From contig NC_013524.1 in assembly GCF_000024985.1 (NCBI RefSeq), positions 1-64,000 on the forward strand: 64,000 nucleotides of DNA, read 5' to 3'. This DNA comes from Sphaerobacter thermophilus DSM 20745 (GTDB lineage: Bacteria > Chloroflexota > Chloroflexia > Thermomicrobiales > Thermomicrobiaceae). Shown here piece after piece: positions 28,473-37,589 of the stretch. The translations under genes and the position numbers were made by a program. Each line of letters begins with the position of its first letter. Within the stretch, counting starts at the first letter, position 1. The notes beneath the pieces are model-generated. The model made no database searches and was not told the DNA's origin. It saw nothing but the letters and a program-made list of their open reading frames with translations.

Positions 28473-29467
28473 AACGTGCTCCTCTCGCTCGCGCGCTGTT
28501 CGATATGGTCCAGGAAATCCTCGATGAACTCGACGAAGTCCTCCGGCTTCTCTTCCTGGGGCAGGTGCCCCGTGTGTTCCATGAACACGAACATGAACAG
28601 GTCGGGTACGGCGGTCATCCGGAGCACCTGGCGCGGGTTCACGATGCGGTCGTACATACCGAAGATCGCCATGAACGGGACCTGGAGCTCTCCGAACCGG
28701 TCCAGCAGGCCCAGCGGTCGGGTGGCGCGGAGGGCGCAGGCGAGTGCCGCATCCCAGCCATCTACCTGGAGCGCCGTCAGGTACCCCTTGATGAGATCGT
28801 CGGTCACGACGGCGCGGTCATAGACGGCGTAGCGCAGGATGTACGCTGCCCGCGACGCGGCGGATTGGGCGACGCGGGGGAGCACCCGGTCCAGGCCGGG
28901 TGCACGCACGAGCAGGGCCAGCGAGCGGCGCAGGGACGGTGGATCCAGCGCGGGCGTGACGAGGACCAACCCGCTGACCCGTTCGGGGTACTTCAGCGCC
29001 GCGAGCATGGCGATGCGGGCGCCCGCGGAGTGCCCGACGAGCACGGCGCGGGCGATCCCGAGGCGGTCAAGCAACGCGATGGTGAGGTCGGCCTGGACCT
29101 CGGGGTCGTACGGGTTGCCACGCGGCCAGGCGTCCGGGGCGGGCCGTGCGGTCAGGCCGTAGCCGGGGAGATCGAAGGCCACCACGGTGCCGCGGCGCGC
29201 TAGCGGCGGCAGCACCCGGCGCCAGATGAACGCGCCGGCCGCGAAGCCGTGGATCAGCACCACGGCCGGGTCACCCTGGCCTGCGAGCTTGGCGTGGACC
29301 CGGAGCCCGTCGACATCGATGAAGACGCTGTCGTCGTCCGCCAGCGCCTCCGGCGGGAGGAGCGTGCGGGGCGGGGCCGGATCGGCGCGGCGGCGGGCCA
29401 CAGTCATGAGCGCCACCGGCGCCGCAGCGCCGAGCGCGAGCGCGGCAAGCCGGTACCGTCGCTGCAT
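28469..29467 (-). CDS. Alpha/beta hydrolase, membrane-anchored or exported
   Basis: A 332-residue alpha/beta-hydrolase fold protein. The N-terminal hydrophobic segment (LAALALGAAAPVALMTVA, preceded by RR) is a probable anchor. The oxyanion stretch is VVLIHGFAAGAFIWRRVLPPLA, the nucleophile elbow is GHSAG (near residue 147), and the C-terminal His lies in MEHTGHLPQEEKPEDF. The lid and acid region follow ALRATRPLGLL. Its stop overlaps the start of the Sec peroxiredoxin (GTGA), so both are made from one mRNA, perhaps together handling oxidised or haloperoxidase-type substrates; this is inference. Substrate is not identifiable. Confidence 0.87.
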   Translation of the reverse strand: MQRRYRLAALALGAAAPVALMTVARRRADPAPPRTLLPPEALADDDSVFIDVDGLRVHAKLAGQGDPAVVLIHGFAAGAFIWRRVLPPLARRGTVVAFDLPGYGLTARPAPDAWPRGNPYDPEVQADLTIALLDRLGIARAVLVGHSAGARIAMLAALKYPERVSGLVLVTPALDPPSLRRSLALLVRAPGLDRVLPRVAQSAASRAAYILRYAVYDRAVVTDDLIKGYLTALQVDGWDAALACALRATRPLGLLDRFGELQVPFMAIFGMYDRIVNPRQVLRMTAVPDLFMFVFMEHTGHLPQEEKPEDFVEFIEDFLDHIEQRASERSTL

Positions 29468-29538
29468 TCGCCGAGCCTCCTCTCACGAGCGTCGTGCCCA
29501 GCCTACCCCGAAAAACAGTGATCCGACCAGATCCGGAC

Positions 29539-29567
29539 TTTACATAGTGTGTGGGCGCCGCTAGGCT
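29539..29567 (+). promoter_or_regulatory. Predicted promoter of the second formamidase-like gene
   Basis: TTTACA (29539-29544), 17-base spacer, TAGGCT (29562-29567), very like the parA promoter. The start would be about 120 bases before the ATG. Confidence 0.5.
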
Positions 29568-29693
29568 GAGATGTACAACCCATCGGCCATGCGTACCGGC
29601 CAGGCGTATCCTACGCGACGCTCGATCCCTCGCCTGCCGGGCGGAGCGGCGGAACGCGCCGGTTTGGGTGCGCCCATGCGAGAGGAGCGGAGC

Positions 29694-30818
29694 ATGCCCG
29701 CCACGATCCAGCGCATCGCGATCGACCCCACGCGGCCGCTCGCCGCTCAGGCGGAGACGGGCCACAACCGATGGCATGAGGACGTCGCCCCCGTGCTCGT
29801 CGTCGACCCAGGGCGGACCGTGGTCGTCGAGACGCGCGACGCCTTCGATGGCCAGCTTAACCCGCAGTCCACCGCCGCCGACGTCGCCCGGCTGGACCTG
29901 GGGCCGGTCCACCCGCTCACCGGCCCGATCTACGTCAACGGCGCGGCACCCGGCGACTTGCTGGAGGTCAAGCTGCTCAACATCGAGTGCGACCCCTGGG
30001 ATGCCTGGGGCTACACCGTCGAGGTGCCTGGCTTCGGCTTCCTCCGCGACCTCTTCCCCGAGCCATACATCGTCCACTGGAACCTCTACGGTGACTACGC
30101 CGAATCGCCGCAACTGCCGGGGATTCGCATCCACGCCGCTCCGTTCCCGGGCATCGCCGGGCTGGCGCCGTCCGCTGCGCTGCGGGAGGAGATCGCCCGA
30201 CGTGAGGCGGACCTGGCGGCGCGCGGCGGGTTTGTCCTGCTGCCCGATCCCACCGGGGCGGTGCCGCCGAGCGGGCCGATCGCGGAGCAGGGGCTACGCA
30301 CCATTCCCCCGCGCGAGACCGGCGGGAACATCGACATCAAGCACCTGACGCCCGGGGTGAGCATGCTGCTGCCCGTCTACGTTGAGGGCGGACTCTTCTC
30401 GACCGGCGACGTCCACTTTGCGCAGGGTGACTGTGAAGCATGCGGGACGGCCATCGAGATCCGCGCCGCACTGCACCTGCAGTTCAAGGTTCACAAGGGT
30501 GAGGCGGCGCGGCGTGGTATTCGCTCGCCCCAGTTCTTCCGGGACGACTACTTCGCCGACCCGACACTGGCGGTGCCGCGGCGTTTCTACGCCACGACGG
30601 GGTTCTCGGTCACCGACGGGATCAACGAGTCGGAGAATCTCACGATGGCGGCGCGGAATGCACTGCTGGCGATGATCGAGTACCTGGGCACGCGTGGCTA
30701 CGACCCGCAGCAGGCGTACGCGCTCTGTAGTGTGGCGGTCGACCTCCACGTGAGTCAGGTGGTCGATGTGCCGAACTTCATCGTCTCGGCGCTGCTGCCG
30801 CTCGACATCTTCATCTGA
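29694..30818 (+). CDS. Acetamidase/formamidase family protein, second copy
   Basis: A 374-residue member of the FmdA/AmdA family, about 40 residues shorter than the gene at 4860. Shared blocks are GHNRWHEDVAP, GPIYVNGAAPGDLLEVKLL, GGNIDIKHLTPGVSMLLPVYV and GDVHFAQGDCEACGTAIE. The ATG has AGAGGAGCGG upstream. There is no fmdB or channel beside it. The shorter loops and different GDCEACGTAIE segment suggest an acetamidase-like rather than formamidase-like preference, but this cannot be settled by eye. It is transcribed alone in front of the hydrogenase operon. Confidence 0.88.
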   Translation: MPATIQRIAIDPTRPLAAQAETGHNRWHEDVAPVLVVDPGRTVVVETRDAFDGQLNPQSTAADVARLDLGPVHPLTGPIYVNGAAPGDLLEVKLLNIECDPWDAWGYTVEVPGFGFLRDLFPEPYIVHWNLYGDYAESPQLPGIRIHAAPFPGIAGLAPSAALREEIARREADLAARGGFVLLPDPTGAVPPSGPIAEQGLRTIPPRETGGNIDIKHLTPGVSMLLPVYVEGGLFSTGDVHFAQGDCEACGTAIEIRAALHLQFKVHKGEAARRGIRSPQFFRDDYFADPTLAVPRRFYATTGFSVTDGINESENLTMAARNALLAMIEYLGTRGYDPQQAYALCSVAVDLHVSQVVDVPNFIVSALLPLDIFI

Positions 30819-30852
30819 CGAATGTCCGTCGGCGAAGGGCTAGCACTCGCGT

Positions 30853-30899
30853 AATTCCTTGTCTGATTGCTTGACAAGTCAAGGAAATACAGTTAGAGT
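30853..30899 (+). promoter_or_regulatory. Hydrogenase operon promoter with overlapping inverted repeat
   Basis: TTGACA (30871-30876), 17-base spacer, TAGAGT (30894-30899) give a strong sigma70 match in a locally AT-rich patch. ATTCCTTGTC (30853-30862) is inverted as GTCAAGGAAAT just after the -35, and TTGAC-AA-GTCAA is itself palindromic, so a regulator could bind over the -35. Confidence 0.65.
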
Positions 30900-31015
30900 A
30901 GTCGCAACTACCGCGATCGAGGGGCGGTTGTCGCACCAGCGCGCTTCCCGGCGACCGCAGCCGGGTGGCGCGCTGTACACCTTCGGCCCCCGGCCACAAG
31001 GAAGGGACGGCGTCC

Positions 31016-32083
31016 ATGGCTACGCCCGGTGCTCCCTCCCCGACGCCGACCGGTCAAACCCCCGCGGTTTCTGATGTCCACATCCTCTGGACCTCCGAGG
31101 GCATGAGTTGCGATGGCGACACGGTCTCGATCACGGCCGCCACGCAGCCGAGCCTCGAGGATGTGTTGCTCGGCGTCATTCCCGGTCTCCCGCGCGTGCA
31201 CCTGCACAACAAGGTACTTGCCTACGAGACGGGTGAGGCCTTCCTCGAAGCGTTCCATCAGGCGGCGCGTGGCGAGTTGGAGCCCTTCATCCTGGTCGTC
31301 GAGGGCTCCATCCCCAACGAGGAGATCAACGGCGACGGCTACTGGACCTCGATGGGCAACGACCCGGCCACTGGTGAGCCGATCACTCTCAACACCTGGC
31401 TCGATCGCCTGGCGCCGCGCGCCTGGGCCGTGGTCGCCATCGGCACCTGCGCCACCTACGGCGGGATCCACGCCATGGCGGGCAACCCCACCGGCTGCAT
31501 GGGCCTGGCCGACTACCTCGGCTGGGACTTCCGCTCGCGGGCGGGCATCCCGATCGTGAACGTGCCCGGCTGCCCGGTGCAGCCCGACAACTTCATGGAG
31601 ACGCTCCTCTGGCTGCTGTACCAGGCTGCGGGGCAGGCACCGATGATCCCGCTCGACGACAAGCTCCGGCCGACCTGGCTCTTCGGCAAGACGGTCCATG
31701 AGGGGTGCGACCGGGGCGGCTACTACGAACAGGGCGACTTCGCGCTCGACTACAACTCGCCCAAGTGCCAGGTCAAGGTCGGCTGCTGGGGCCCGGTCGT
31801 AAACTGCAATGTCCCCAAGCGGGGGTGGATGGCCGGCATCGGCGGCTGCCCCAACGTAGGCGGCATCTGTATCGCCTGCACCATGCCGGGCTTCCCCGAC
31901 AAGTTCATGCCGTTTATGGATGAGCCGCCCGGCGGCGTCCTCTCGACTGCGCTGAGCGGCACCTACGGCACCGTCATCCGCCGCCTGCGCAGCATCACAA
32001 ACGACACCGTCAACAAGGAGCCGCAGTGGCGACGCCGGGGACCCGCGCTCACTAGCGGGTACAACCCGACCTGGCCACGCTAG
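31016..32083 (+). CDS. hhyS: Group 1h-type [NiFe] hydrogenase small subunit
   Basis: FeS subunit of 355 residues of the high-affinity, oxygen-insensitive [NiFe] hydrogenase group (1h, formerly group 5). The first cluster motif is GMSC32-D-G-D35, where Asp replaces the usual second cysteine, as in the Ralstonia and actinobacterial group 1h enzymes whose proximal cluster has three Cys and one Asp. Further ligands lie in GTCATYGG, NVPGCPVQPDN, HEGCDRGGYYEQG, CWGPVVNC and GGCPNVGGICIACTMPGFPD. There is no Tat signal, as known for this group. The ATG at 31016 follows AAGGAAGGG. It lets the cell scavenge trace H2, as shown for Thermomicrobium. Confidence 0.95.
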   Translation: MATPGAPSPTPTGQTPAVSDVHILWTSEGMSCDGDTVSITAATQPSLEDVLLGVIPGLPRVHLHNKVLAYETGEAFLEAFHQAARGELEPFILVVEGSIPNEEINGDGYWTSMGNDPATGEPITLNTWLDRLAPRAWAVVAIGTCATYGGIHAMAGNPTGCMGLADYLGWDFRSRAGIPIVNVPGCPVQPDNFMETLLWLLYQAAGQAPMIPLDDKLRPTWLFGKTVHEGCDRGGYYEQGDFALDYNSPKCQVKVGCWGPVVNCNVPKRGWMAGIGGCPNVGGICIACTMPGFPDKFMPFMDEPPGGVLSTALSGTYGTVIRRLRSITNDTVNKEPQWRRRGPALTSGYNPTWPR

Positions 32084-32100
32084 GGGAAGGAGCGGCGCTC

Positions 32101-33888
32101 GTGGCGACGCGAACTGAGACCCCGGCCGAAGCTCGCAAGCTCGTCAGCATGGCCTGGGATCCCATCACCCGCATCATCGGCAACCTGGGTATCTACACCA
32201 AGATCGACTTCGACAACCGTGAGGTCGTCGAGTGCAAGAGCACGTCGTCGATCTTCCGCGGCTACAGCGTCTTCATGAAGGGGAAGGACCCGCGCGACGC
32301 CCACTTCATCACCAGCCGTATCTGCGGCATCTGTGGGGACAACCACGCCACCTGCTCGATCTATGCCCAGAACATGGCCTACGGCATCCAGATGCCGCCT
32401 CTGGCTGAGTGGATCGTCAACCTGGGCGAGGCGGCCGAGTACATGTTCGACCACACGATCTTCCAGGACAATCTCGTCTTCGTCGACTTCTGCGAGCAGA
32501 TGGTGAAAGAGACGAATCCCCGGTTGCTGGAACGTGCCGAGTCCACGCCGGCGCCGCACGCCGACATCCACGGCAAGCGCACCATCGCCGACATCATGCG
32601 CGCCTTCAACCCCTTCACCGGCGACATGTATGTGGAAGCCCTCCAGATGAGCCGGCTGACGCGGGAGATGTTCTGCCTGATGGAGGGGCGCCACGTCCAC
32701 CCTTCGACGCTCTACCCGGGCGGCGTCGGCACGATGCCGTCCCCGCAACTCTTCTCCGACTACCTCGTGCGGCTGATGCGCTTCCTCGACTTCGTCAAGC
32801 GCCTCGTGCCGATGAACGACGATCTCTTCGACTTCTTCTACGAGGCGATGCCGGGCTACGAGGAGGTGGGCCAGCGGCGCATCCTCCTCGGCTGCTGGGG
32901 CTCGTTCATGAACCCCGAGTTCGCCGACTACCGCTACGACCACATGACGCAGTGGGGTCGGGCGATGTACGTGACGCCCGGCATCGTCGTGGACGGCGAA
33001 CTGATCACCACAGACCTGGTTGAGATCAACCTCGGCATGCGCATCCTCCTCGGCAGCTCCTACTATGAGGACTGGACCGATCAGGAGATGTTCGTCACCC
33101 ACGACCCGCTGGGCAACCCGATCGACCGGCGGCACCCGTGGAACCAAACGACGATCCCCAAGCCGCAGAAGCGCGATCTGGAGGGCGGGAACTATAGTTG
33201 GGTAATGAGCCCGCGCTGGTACGACCGCCGCACCGGCGACCACCTGGCGCTCGATACCGGCGGTGGTGCGCTTGCCCGTCTCTGGGTCACGGCGCTGGCC
33301 GGGTTGGTCGATGTCGGCTACGTCAAGGCCACCGGGAACAGCGTCCGAATCAACCTGCCGAAGTCGGCTGCCTTCCCTGAGATGGAGTTCGAGTGGAAGG
33401 TTCCCCAGTGGTCGAACACGATCGAGCGGGACCGCGCGCGGGCCTACTTCGTGGCCTATGCCGCTGCGATCGCCTTCTACTTCCTGGAACAGGCGATGGA
33501 CCATGTCCGCCGAGGCGACCTGCGGGTCTTCCAGGAGTTCGAGGTGCCGGACGAGGCGATTGGCTGCGGCTTCCACGAGGCGGTGCGCGGGGTGCTGTCG
33601 CACCACCTGGTGATCCGGGACGGCAAGATCGCGAACTACCATCCGTACCCGCCAACGCCCTGGAACGCCAGCCCGCGGGACTCCTACGGCACGCCCGGCC
33701 CCTACGAGGACGCGGTGCAGGGGCTCCGGATCTTCGAGGAGAACGGGCCGGAGAACTTCAAGGGGATCGACATCATGCGTACGGTGCGCAGCTTCGATCC
33801 CTGCCTTCCCTGCGGGGTGCACATGTATCTGGGCAACGGCAAGCTGATCGAGCAGCGACACTCACCGTTCCTCGGTGCCGGTCGCTAG
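32101..33888 (+). CDS. hhyL: Group 1h-type [NiFe] hydrogenase large subunit
   Basis: Catalytic subunit of 595 residues. The nickel ligands are in RIC75GIC78GDNHATC (L1) and DPC568LPC571GVH574 (L2). A 21-residue C-terminal tail (MYLGNGKLIEQ onward) after H574 should be removed by the maturation protease encoded in the same operon. The GTG start lies 17 bases after the small-subunit stop with GGGGAAGGAG between. Both subunits, the protease and hypABC are on one strand with little spacing, so they form one long operon. Electrons probably enter the respiratory chain through the associated FeS proteins. Confidence 0.96.
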   Translation: MATRTETPAEARKLVSMAWDPITRIIGNLGIYTKIDFDNREVVECKSTSSIFRGYSVFMKGKDPRDAHFITSRICGICGDNHATCSIYAQNMAYGIQMPPLAEWIVNLGEAAEYMFDHTIFQDNLVFVDFCEQMVKETNPRLLERAESTPAPHADIHGKRTIADIMRAFNPFTGDMYVEALQMSRLTREMFCLMEGRHVHPSTLYPGGVGTMPSPQLFSDYLVRLMRFLDFVKRLVPMNDDLFDFFYEAMPGYEEVGQRRILLGCWGSFMNPEFADYRYDHMTQWGRAMYVTPGIVVDGELITTDLVEINLGMRILLGSSYYEDWTDQEMFVTHDPLGNPIDRRHPWNQTTIPKPQKRDLEGGNYSWVMSPRWYDRRTGDHLALDTGGGALARLWVTALAGLVDVGYVKATGNSVRINLPKSAAFPEMEFEWKVPQWSNTIERDRARAYFVAYAAAIAFYFLEQAMDHVRRGDLRVFQEFEVPDEAIGCGFHEAVRGVLSHHLVIRDGKIANYHPYPPTPWNASPRDSYGTPGPYEDAVQGLRIFEENGPENFKGIDIMRTVRSFDPCLPCGVHMYLGNGKLIEQRHSPFLGAGR

Positions 33889-33921
33889 CGGGCCGATGCC
33901 CGCTGTGGGAGGGAAGGCGAC

Positions 33922-34794
33922 ATGGTAGGTCGCACCGGCACCCGCCCAGACGACCGCGCGGCCCGGCTGGATGCGATGCTGGCCAGGATCGAGTCGTTCC
34001 CGGAGCCGGAGCTGCGCGACCAGGCGCTGGGCGCCATCCAGGAGCTGCTCGCCTTCTACGGTGATGGGCTGGGCCGCGCACTGGCGATCCTCGTCGCCCG
34101 CGATCCCACGCTCCCCGCTGCGCTGGCCGAGGATGAGCTGGTCGCGCACATCCTGCTGCTGCACGGGCTCCACCCGGTCCCGGTTGAGGAGCGGGTGGGG
34201 CAGGCGCTGGACCGGGTCCGGCCCTACCTCCACTCCCACGGCGGCGACGTGGATCTGCTTGAGATCGTGGATGGTGTGGCGCGTGTTCGGCTGCGGGGCA
34301 CCTGCCGCGGCTGTCCGGCCTCGGCGGTGACGCTCCGGCTCGCCATCGAGCGCGCGGTCCACGAGCTGGCGCCGGACCTGGACGGGATCGAAGCCGTCAC
34401 CGATGATGCGCCCGTACCCCGCGAGCCGGGGATCCTGGCGAACGGGGCCGCCGGAGCCGCGGCCGGGGACTGGACAACCGTCGGACGGCTCGAGCTGCCC
34501 CGGGGCGAGGCGCGGCTCTGCCGGGTGGAGGGCGTCAGCCTGCTGGTCCTCGACCTCGACGGCACCCTCTACGCCTATCGCGACGGTTGCCCCCGCTGTG
34601 GCACGTCGCTGGCCGGGAACCGGCTCGCGGGGCAGGTGCTCGTCTGCCCCGGCTGCGGGAGCCGCTACGACGCGCGCCTGGCGGGGCGTTGCCTGGACGC
34701 ACCCGAGCACTACCTGGAGCCGGTCCCGCTGCTGGTCGACGCCGGGATCGTCCGGGTGGCTCTGCCCACCGTGACACCGGAGGCGGCGTCATGA
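33922..34794 (+). CDS. NifU C-terminal domain joined to a Rieske-position zinc ribbon
   Basis: A 290-residue hydrogenase-associated protein. Residues 1-85 are helical and unassigned; 90-160 match the NifU C-terminal domain (HSHGGDVDLLEIVDG, GTCRGCPASAVTL, the CxxC that carries an FeS cluster); 190-285 look like a Rieske fold (LYAYRDGCPRCGTSLAG, LVCPGCGSRYDARLAG) but with four cysteines in place of the Cys/His pairs, so a rubredoxin-like or zinc site is expected. It may insert FeS clusters into the hydrogenase or carry its electrons. It ends with ATGA shared with the next gene. Confidence 0.82.
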   Translation: MVGRTGTRPDDRAARLDAMLARIESFPEPELRDQALGAIQELLAFYGDGLGRALAILVARDPTLPAALAEDELVAHILLLHGLHPVPVEERVGQALDRVRPYLHSHGGDVDLLEIVDGVARVRLRGTCRGCPASAVTLRLAIERAVHELAPDLDGIEAVTDDAPVPREPGILANGAAGAAAGDWTTVGRLELPRGEARLCRVEGVSLLVLDLDGTLYAYRDGCPRCGTSLAGNRLAGQVLVCPGCGSRYDARLAGRCLDAPEHYLEPVPLLVDAGIVRVALPTVTPEAAS

Positions 34795-35432
34795 GCGACC
34801 GTGGGACGCCGATCACCCGCGGCAACCTCGCCGCGCTGCGCCGTTACGCCCGGCCGGAGCCACTGGAGCGCTGCGACCTCTGCGCGGAGCCGATCCCGGC
34901 CGAGCACCGCCACCTCCTGGATGTCACCGCGCGGCAGTTCCTCTGCGTCTGCTATGCCTGCTCCCTGCTGTTCGACCGCGAGGCAGCCAGTGACGGCAAG
35001 TACCGTCTCGTCTCGGACCGGCACCTCGACCTGGGCGGGCTACCGATCGACGACGCGGCATGGGCACGACTCGGTGTCCCGGTCGGCATGGCGTTCTTCG
35101 CCTACAGCTCGCCCGCGGGCCGGATGCTCGCCTATTACCCGAGCCCGATGGGCGCGACCGAGTCGGAAATGGATCAGGCGGAGTGGGAGGCGTTGGTGGC
35201 GCAGCAGCCGATCCTGCGGACGCTGCAGCCGGATGTCGAGGCGCTGCTGGTCAACCGCGCACGGGGCGCTCGGGACGCCTTCATTGTCCCGCTGGACCAG
35301 TGCTTCGCGCTGGTAGGGGTGGTGCGCCAGCACTGGCGCGGCCTGAGCGGTGGAAGCCAGGTGTGGCGCGAGATCGACGCGTTCTTCGTCGCGCTGCGTT
35401 CCCGCAGCAAGCCGGCACCGCCGGCGGACTGA
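34791..35432 (+). CDS. Hydrogenase-associated protein, DUF5947-like
   Basis: A 213-residue protein starting at the ATG that overlaps the previous stop (34791-34794). It opens with a zinc-finger-like pair, CDLCAEPIPAEHRHLLD and FLCVCYACSLLF, and continues with VGMAFFAYSSPAGRMLAYYPSP and LLVNRARGARDAFIVPLDQCFALVG. Similar proteins accompany group 1h hydrogenases in actinobacteria; I believe this is DUF5947, from memory. Its tight coupling to the NifU-like gene suggests work in FeS or NiFe assembly or in electron transfer. No catalytic motif is evident. Confidence 0.78.
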   Translation: MSDRGTPITRGNLAALRRYARPEPLERCDLCAEPIPAEHRHLLDVTARQFLCVCYACSLLFDREAASDGKYRLVSDRHLDLGGLPIDDAAWARLGVPVGMAFFAYSSPAGRMLAYYPSPMGATESEMDQAEWEALVAQQPILRTLQPDVEALLVNRARGARDAFIVPLDQCFALVGVVRQHWRGLSGGSQVWREIDAFFVALRSRSKPAPPAD

Positions 35433-35461
35433 CGGGCCGGCGCCCCGAGGGAGGAACCGCG

Positions 35462-35689
35462 ATGTTTAAAGAGCGGACCATCGCCAACATCCGGGTCGGG
35501 AAGCCGAAAGTGCGGCCCGACCTGCCATCGCACGTCCCCGGTGTGCGACAGGGGAACGAGCCGGGGAGCTACGACAGGACTCCGGGTCTGCTGGAGGGTG
35601 GGAAAGTCACCGCGCGCCGGTCGACCGGGATCAACTCGCACGCGCGCAACCCGATCGACCAGCGCAGCCCGAACCTGCCACCGCCGTAA
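35462..35689 (+). CDS. Small hydrogenase-operon protein, unknown
   Basis: A 75-residue, basic, proline- and glycine-rich frame starting MFKERTIANIRVGKPKVRPD with GAGGGAGG upstream. It has no helix-forming or hydrophobic run and looks largely disordered (PNLPPP at the end). It sits 29 bases after the DUF5947-like gene and 38 before the next, within the operon. No family known to me; a chaperone or linker for the hydrogenase is conceivable. Confidence 0.65.
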   Translation: MFKERTIANIRVGKPKVRPDLPSHVPGVRQGNEPGSYDRTPGLLEGGKVTARRSTGINSHARNPIDQRSPNLPPP

Positions 35690-35727
35690 TGCGGCGGCGG
35701 CACGACGCATGTCACGCGGGGGGCCTG

Positions 35728-37053
35728 ATGGACGATGTGCAGCGCCTGGCCGAGACACTGCTCTATGAGGGCTACATCCTGTGGCCCTACCGACGCTCGA
35801 CCACCAAGAACCAGCAGCGCTGGACGATCGGGGGCGTCTACCCCCGCGCCTACAGCGATGCCGGCGGGGGCACCGACCGCTGGTGGGTGAAGGCGGAGTG
35901 CCTCGTCCGTGGGGCGAAGCCGCGGGTCACGGTCACCATCCGCTTCCTCCAGGTCGTCGCGCGGCAGGTTGGTCGTCTGGAAGCCGACGGGGGGCTGACC
36001 TACGTCGACGAATTGCAGGTGGGGGACGCGCGCTTCGTCGCCTGGGAAGAGGCGCGGGAGCACGCGGTCCGCATCGAGCCGCGCGACCTGGCTACGCTCG
36101 CAGCGCCGCATCGTGTGCCGGTGCACATCCCGGCCGGGTCGGATCGGGAGCCGCTGCTGGCCGCGGATGGCACCGAGGTCGGAGCGCTGGTGCGCCGCTG
36201 GGAAGCGCTCGACGGGCTCGTAGATGTGGCGGCCGCTCCGGTACAGCCCGAGGTCTTCCGACTGACCGTGCGGTTCGAGAACACGTCGGCCTGGGAGGGC
36301 ACCGAGCGGACCGGCGCGCTGGCGCGTACCTTCGTCGCGGCTCATGCCATTCTGGAAGCCGACGGCGGCGAATTCGTCTCGCTCCTCGATCCGCCGGGCG
36401 AGTTGGCAGCCGCGAGCGCGGCCTGCGAGAACGCAGGCGTCTGGCCGGTTCTGGCCGGCGAGCCGGGAACGGCCCGGACCATGCTCGCCTCGCCGATCAT
36501 CCTCTACGACTATCCCCGGCTGGCGCCGGAGAGCCCCGGCGACCTGTTCGACGGGACGGAGATCGACCAGCTCCTCATCCTCAGCATCCTCGGCCTCACC
36601 GATGAGGAGAAGGAGGAGATGCGCGCGGCCGACCCACGGGCGCGGGAGATCCTGGAGCGGACCGAGCGGCTGACGGCCAGTGATTTCGCGCGGCTGCACG
36701 GGGCGATCCGCGAGTTCCAGATGCTGCGACCGGAGCCGGACGTCAGCCCGGCATTCGCTGCGCTCGAGGCGCCCGCGCCGGAGAGCGTTCGGATCGGGGG
36801 TGTGGAGGTCCGGCCGGGAAGCCGGGTGCGGCTGCGACCGCGGTCGGGCGGGGACGTCTTCGATCTCGCGCTGGCCGGCAGAATCGCCATCGTGGAGAGC
36901 ATCGAGCAGGACCACGAGGAACGCATCCACCTGGCGGTGACGATCGAGGACGACCCGGGGCGCCACCTGGCTGAGGCGGGCGTGCTCGGGCACCGGTTCT
37001 ACTTCGGGCTCGACGAGGTGGAGCCGCTCGGGCCGGAGGAGGGGCCGCCATGA
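35728..37053 (+). CDS. Large hydrogenase-operon protein, unknown
   Basis: A 441-residue soluble protein beginning DDVQRLAETLLYEGYILWPYRRST. There are no cysteine clusters, membrane helices or nucleotide motifs. The middle (VEVFRLTVRFENTSAW-like, PGELAAASAACENAGVWPVLAG, ASPIILYDYPRLAPESPGDLFDGTEIDQLL) is the most conserved-looking part; ESPGDLFDGTEIDQ may form an acidic surface. The ATG at 35728 with GCGGGGGG is preferred over the earlier 35689. Its stop overlaps the protease gene start (ATGA). Homologues are found with group 1h hydrogenases (family knowledge, unsure of name), so assembly or structural function is likely. Confidence 0.75.
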   Translation: MDDVQRLAETLLYEGYILWPYRRSTTKNQQRWTIGGVYPRAYSDAGGGTDRWWVKAECLVRGAKPRVTVTIRFLQVVARQVGRLEADGGLTYVDELQVGDARFVAWEEAREHAVRIEPRDLATLAAPHRVPVHIPAGSDREPLLAADGTEVGALVRRWEALDGLVDVAAAPVQPEVFRLTVRFENTSAWEGTERTGALARTFVAAHAILEADGGEFVSLLDPPGELAAASAACENAGVWPVLAGEPGTARTMLASPIILYDYPRLAPESPGDLFDGTEIDQLLILSILGLTDEEKEEMRAADPRAREILERTERLTASDFARLHGAIREFQMLRPEPDVSPAFAALEAPAPESVRIGGVEVRPGSRVRLRPRSGGDVFDLALAGRIAIVESIEQDHEERIHLAVTIEDDPGRHLAEAGVLGHRFYFGLDEVEPLGPEEGPP

Positions 37054-37568
37054 CGCCCCGCATCCTCGTCGCCGGGATCGGCAACATCTTCCTGGGCGAC
37101 GACGCCTTCGGCGTCGTGGTGGCCCGGCGGCTGGCGGAGCACCCGCTGCCGCCGGGGGTCGAGGTGCGCGACTTCGGGATTCGCGGACTCGACCTGGCTT
37201 ATGCGCTGTCCGACGGCTGCGATGCCGCCATCCTGGTCGACGCGATGCCGCGCGGGGGCGTGCCCGGCACGCTGTACCTGATCGAGCCAGACGCACCTGA
37301 AGCAATTGACGCTGCCGGGCCGGCGCTGGCGGCGCACAGCGTCGATCCAATGGCCGTGTTTGCCCTGGCGCAGACGCTCGGCGGATGCCCGGAACGGCTG
37401 TTCGTGGTGGGCTGCGAGCCGGGCGCGGTCGCGCCGGTGCCGGATGATCCCGACGGGCTGAGCCCGCCGGTGCGGGCTGCGGTCGACGAGGCAGTGAACA
37501 TGATCGAGTCCCTACTCGTGCGTCTGCACGACGGCCGGCCAGCGGTCGCGCCGCAGGGCCCGGCGTAG
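37050..37568 (+). CDS. Hydrogenase maturation protease (HyaD/HybD family)
   Basis: Endopeptidase of 172 residues that removes the C-terminal tail of the large subunit after nickel insertion. GIGNIFLGDDAFGVVVA near the N-terminus, VDAMPRGGVPGTLY in the middle and AHSVDPMAVFALA supply the three nickel-sensing ligands of the HybD family (acidic, Asp, His); the first is Asp where HybD has Glu. VGCEPGAVAP is the conserved GCEP motif. It overlaps the preceding gene by four bases and matches the 21-residue tail seen in HhyL. Confidence 0.93.
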   Translation: MTPRILVAGIGNIFLGDDAFGVVVARRLAEHPLPPGVEVRDFGIRGLDLAYALSDGCDAAILVDAMPRGGVPGTLYLIEPDAPEAIDAAGPALAAHSVDPMAVFALAQTLGGCPERLFVVGCEPGAVAPVPDDPDGLSPPVRAAVDEAVNMIESLLVRLHDGRPAVAPQGPA

Positions 37569-37589
37569 CGAGTACCGGAGAGGAGCGTA

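Noticed and set aside
32080-33861. 593-codon minus-strand frame
   Set aside because: Antisense to the hydrogenase large subunit; no motifs of its own.
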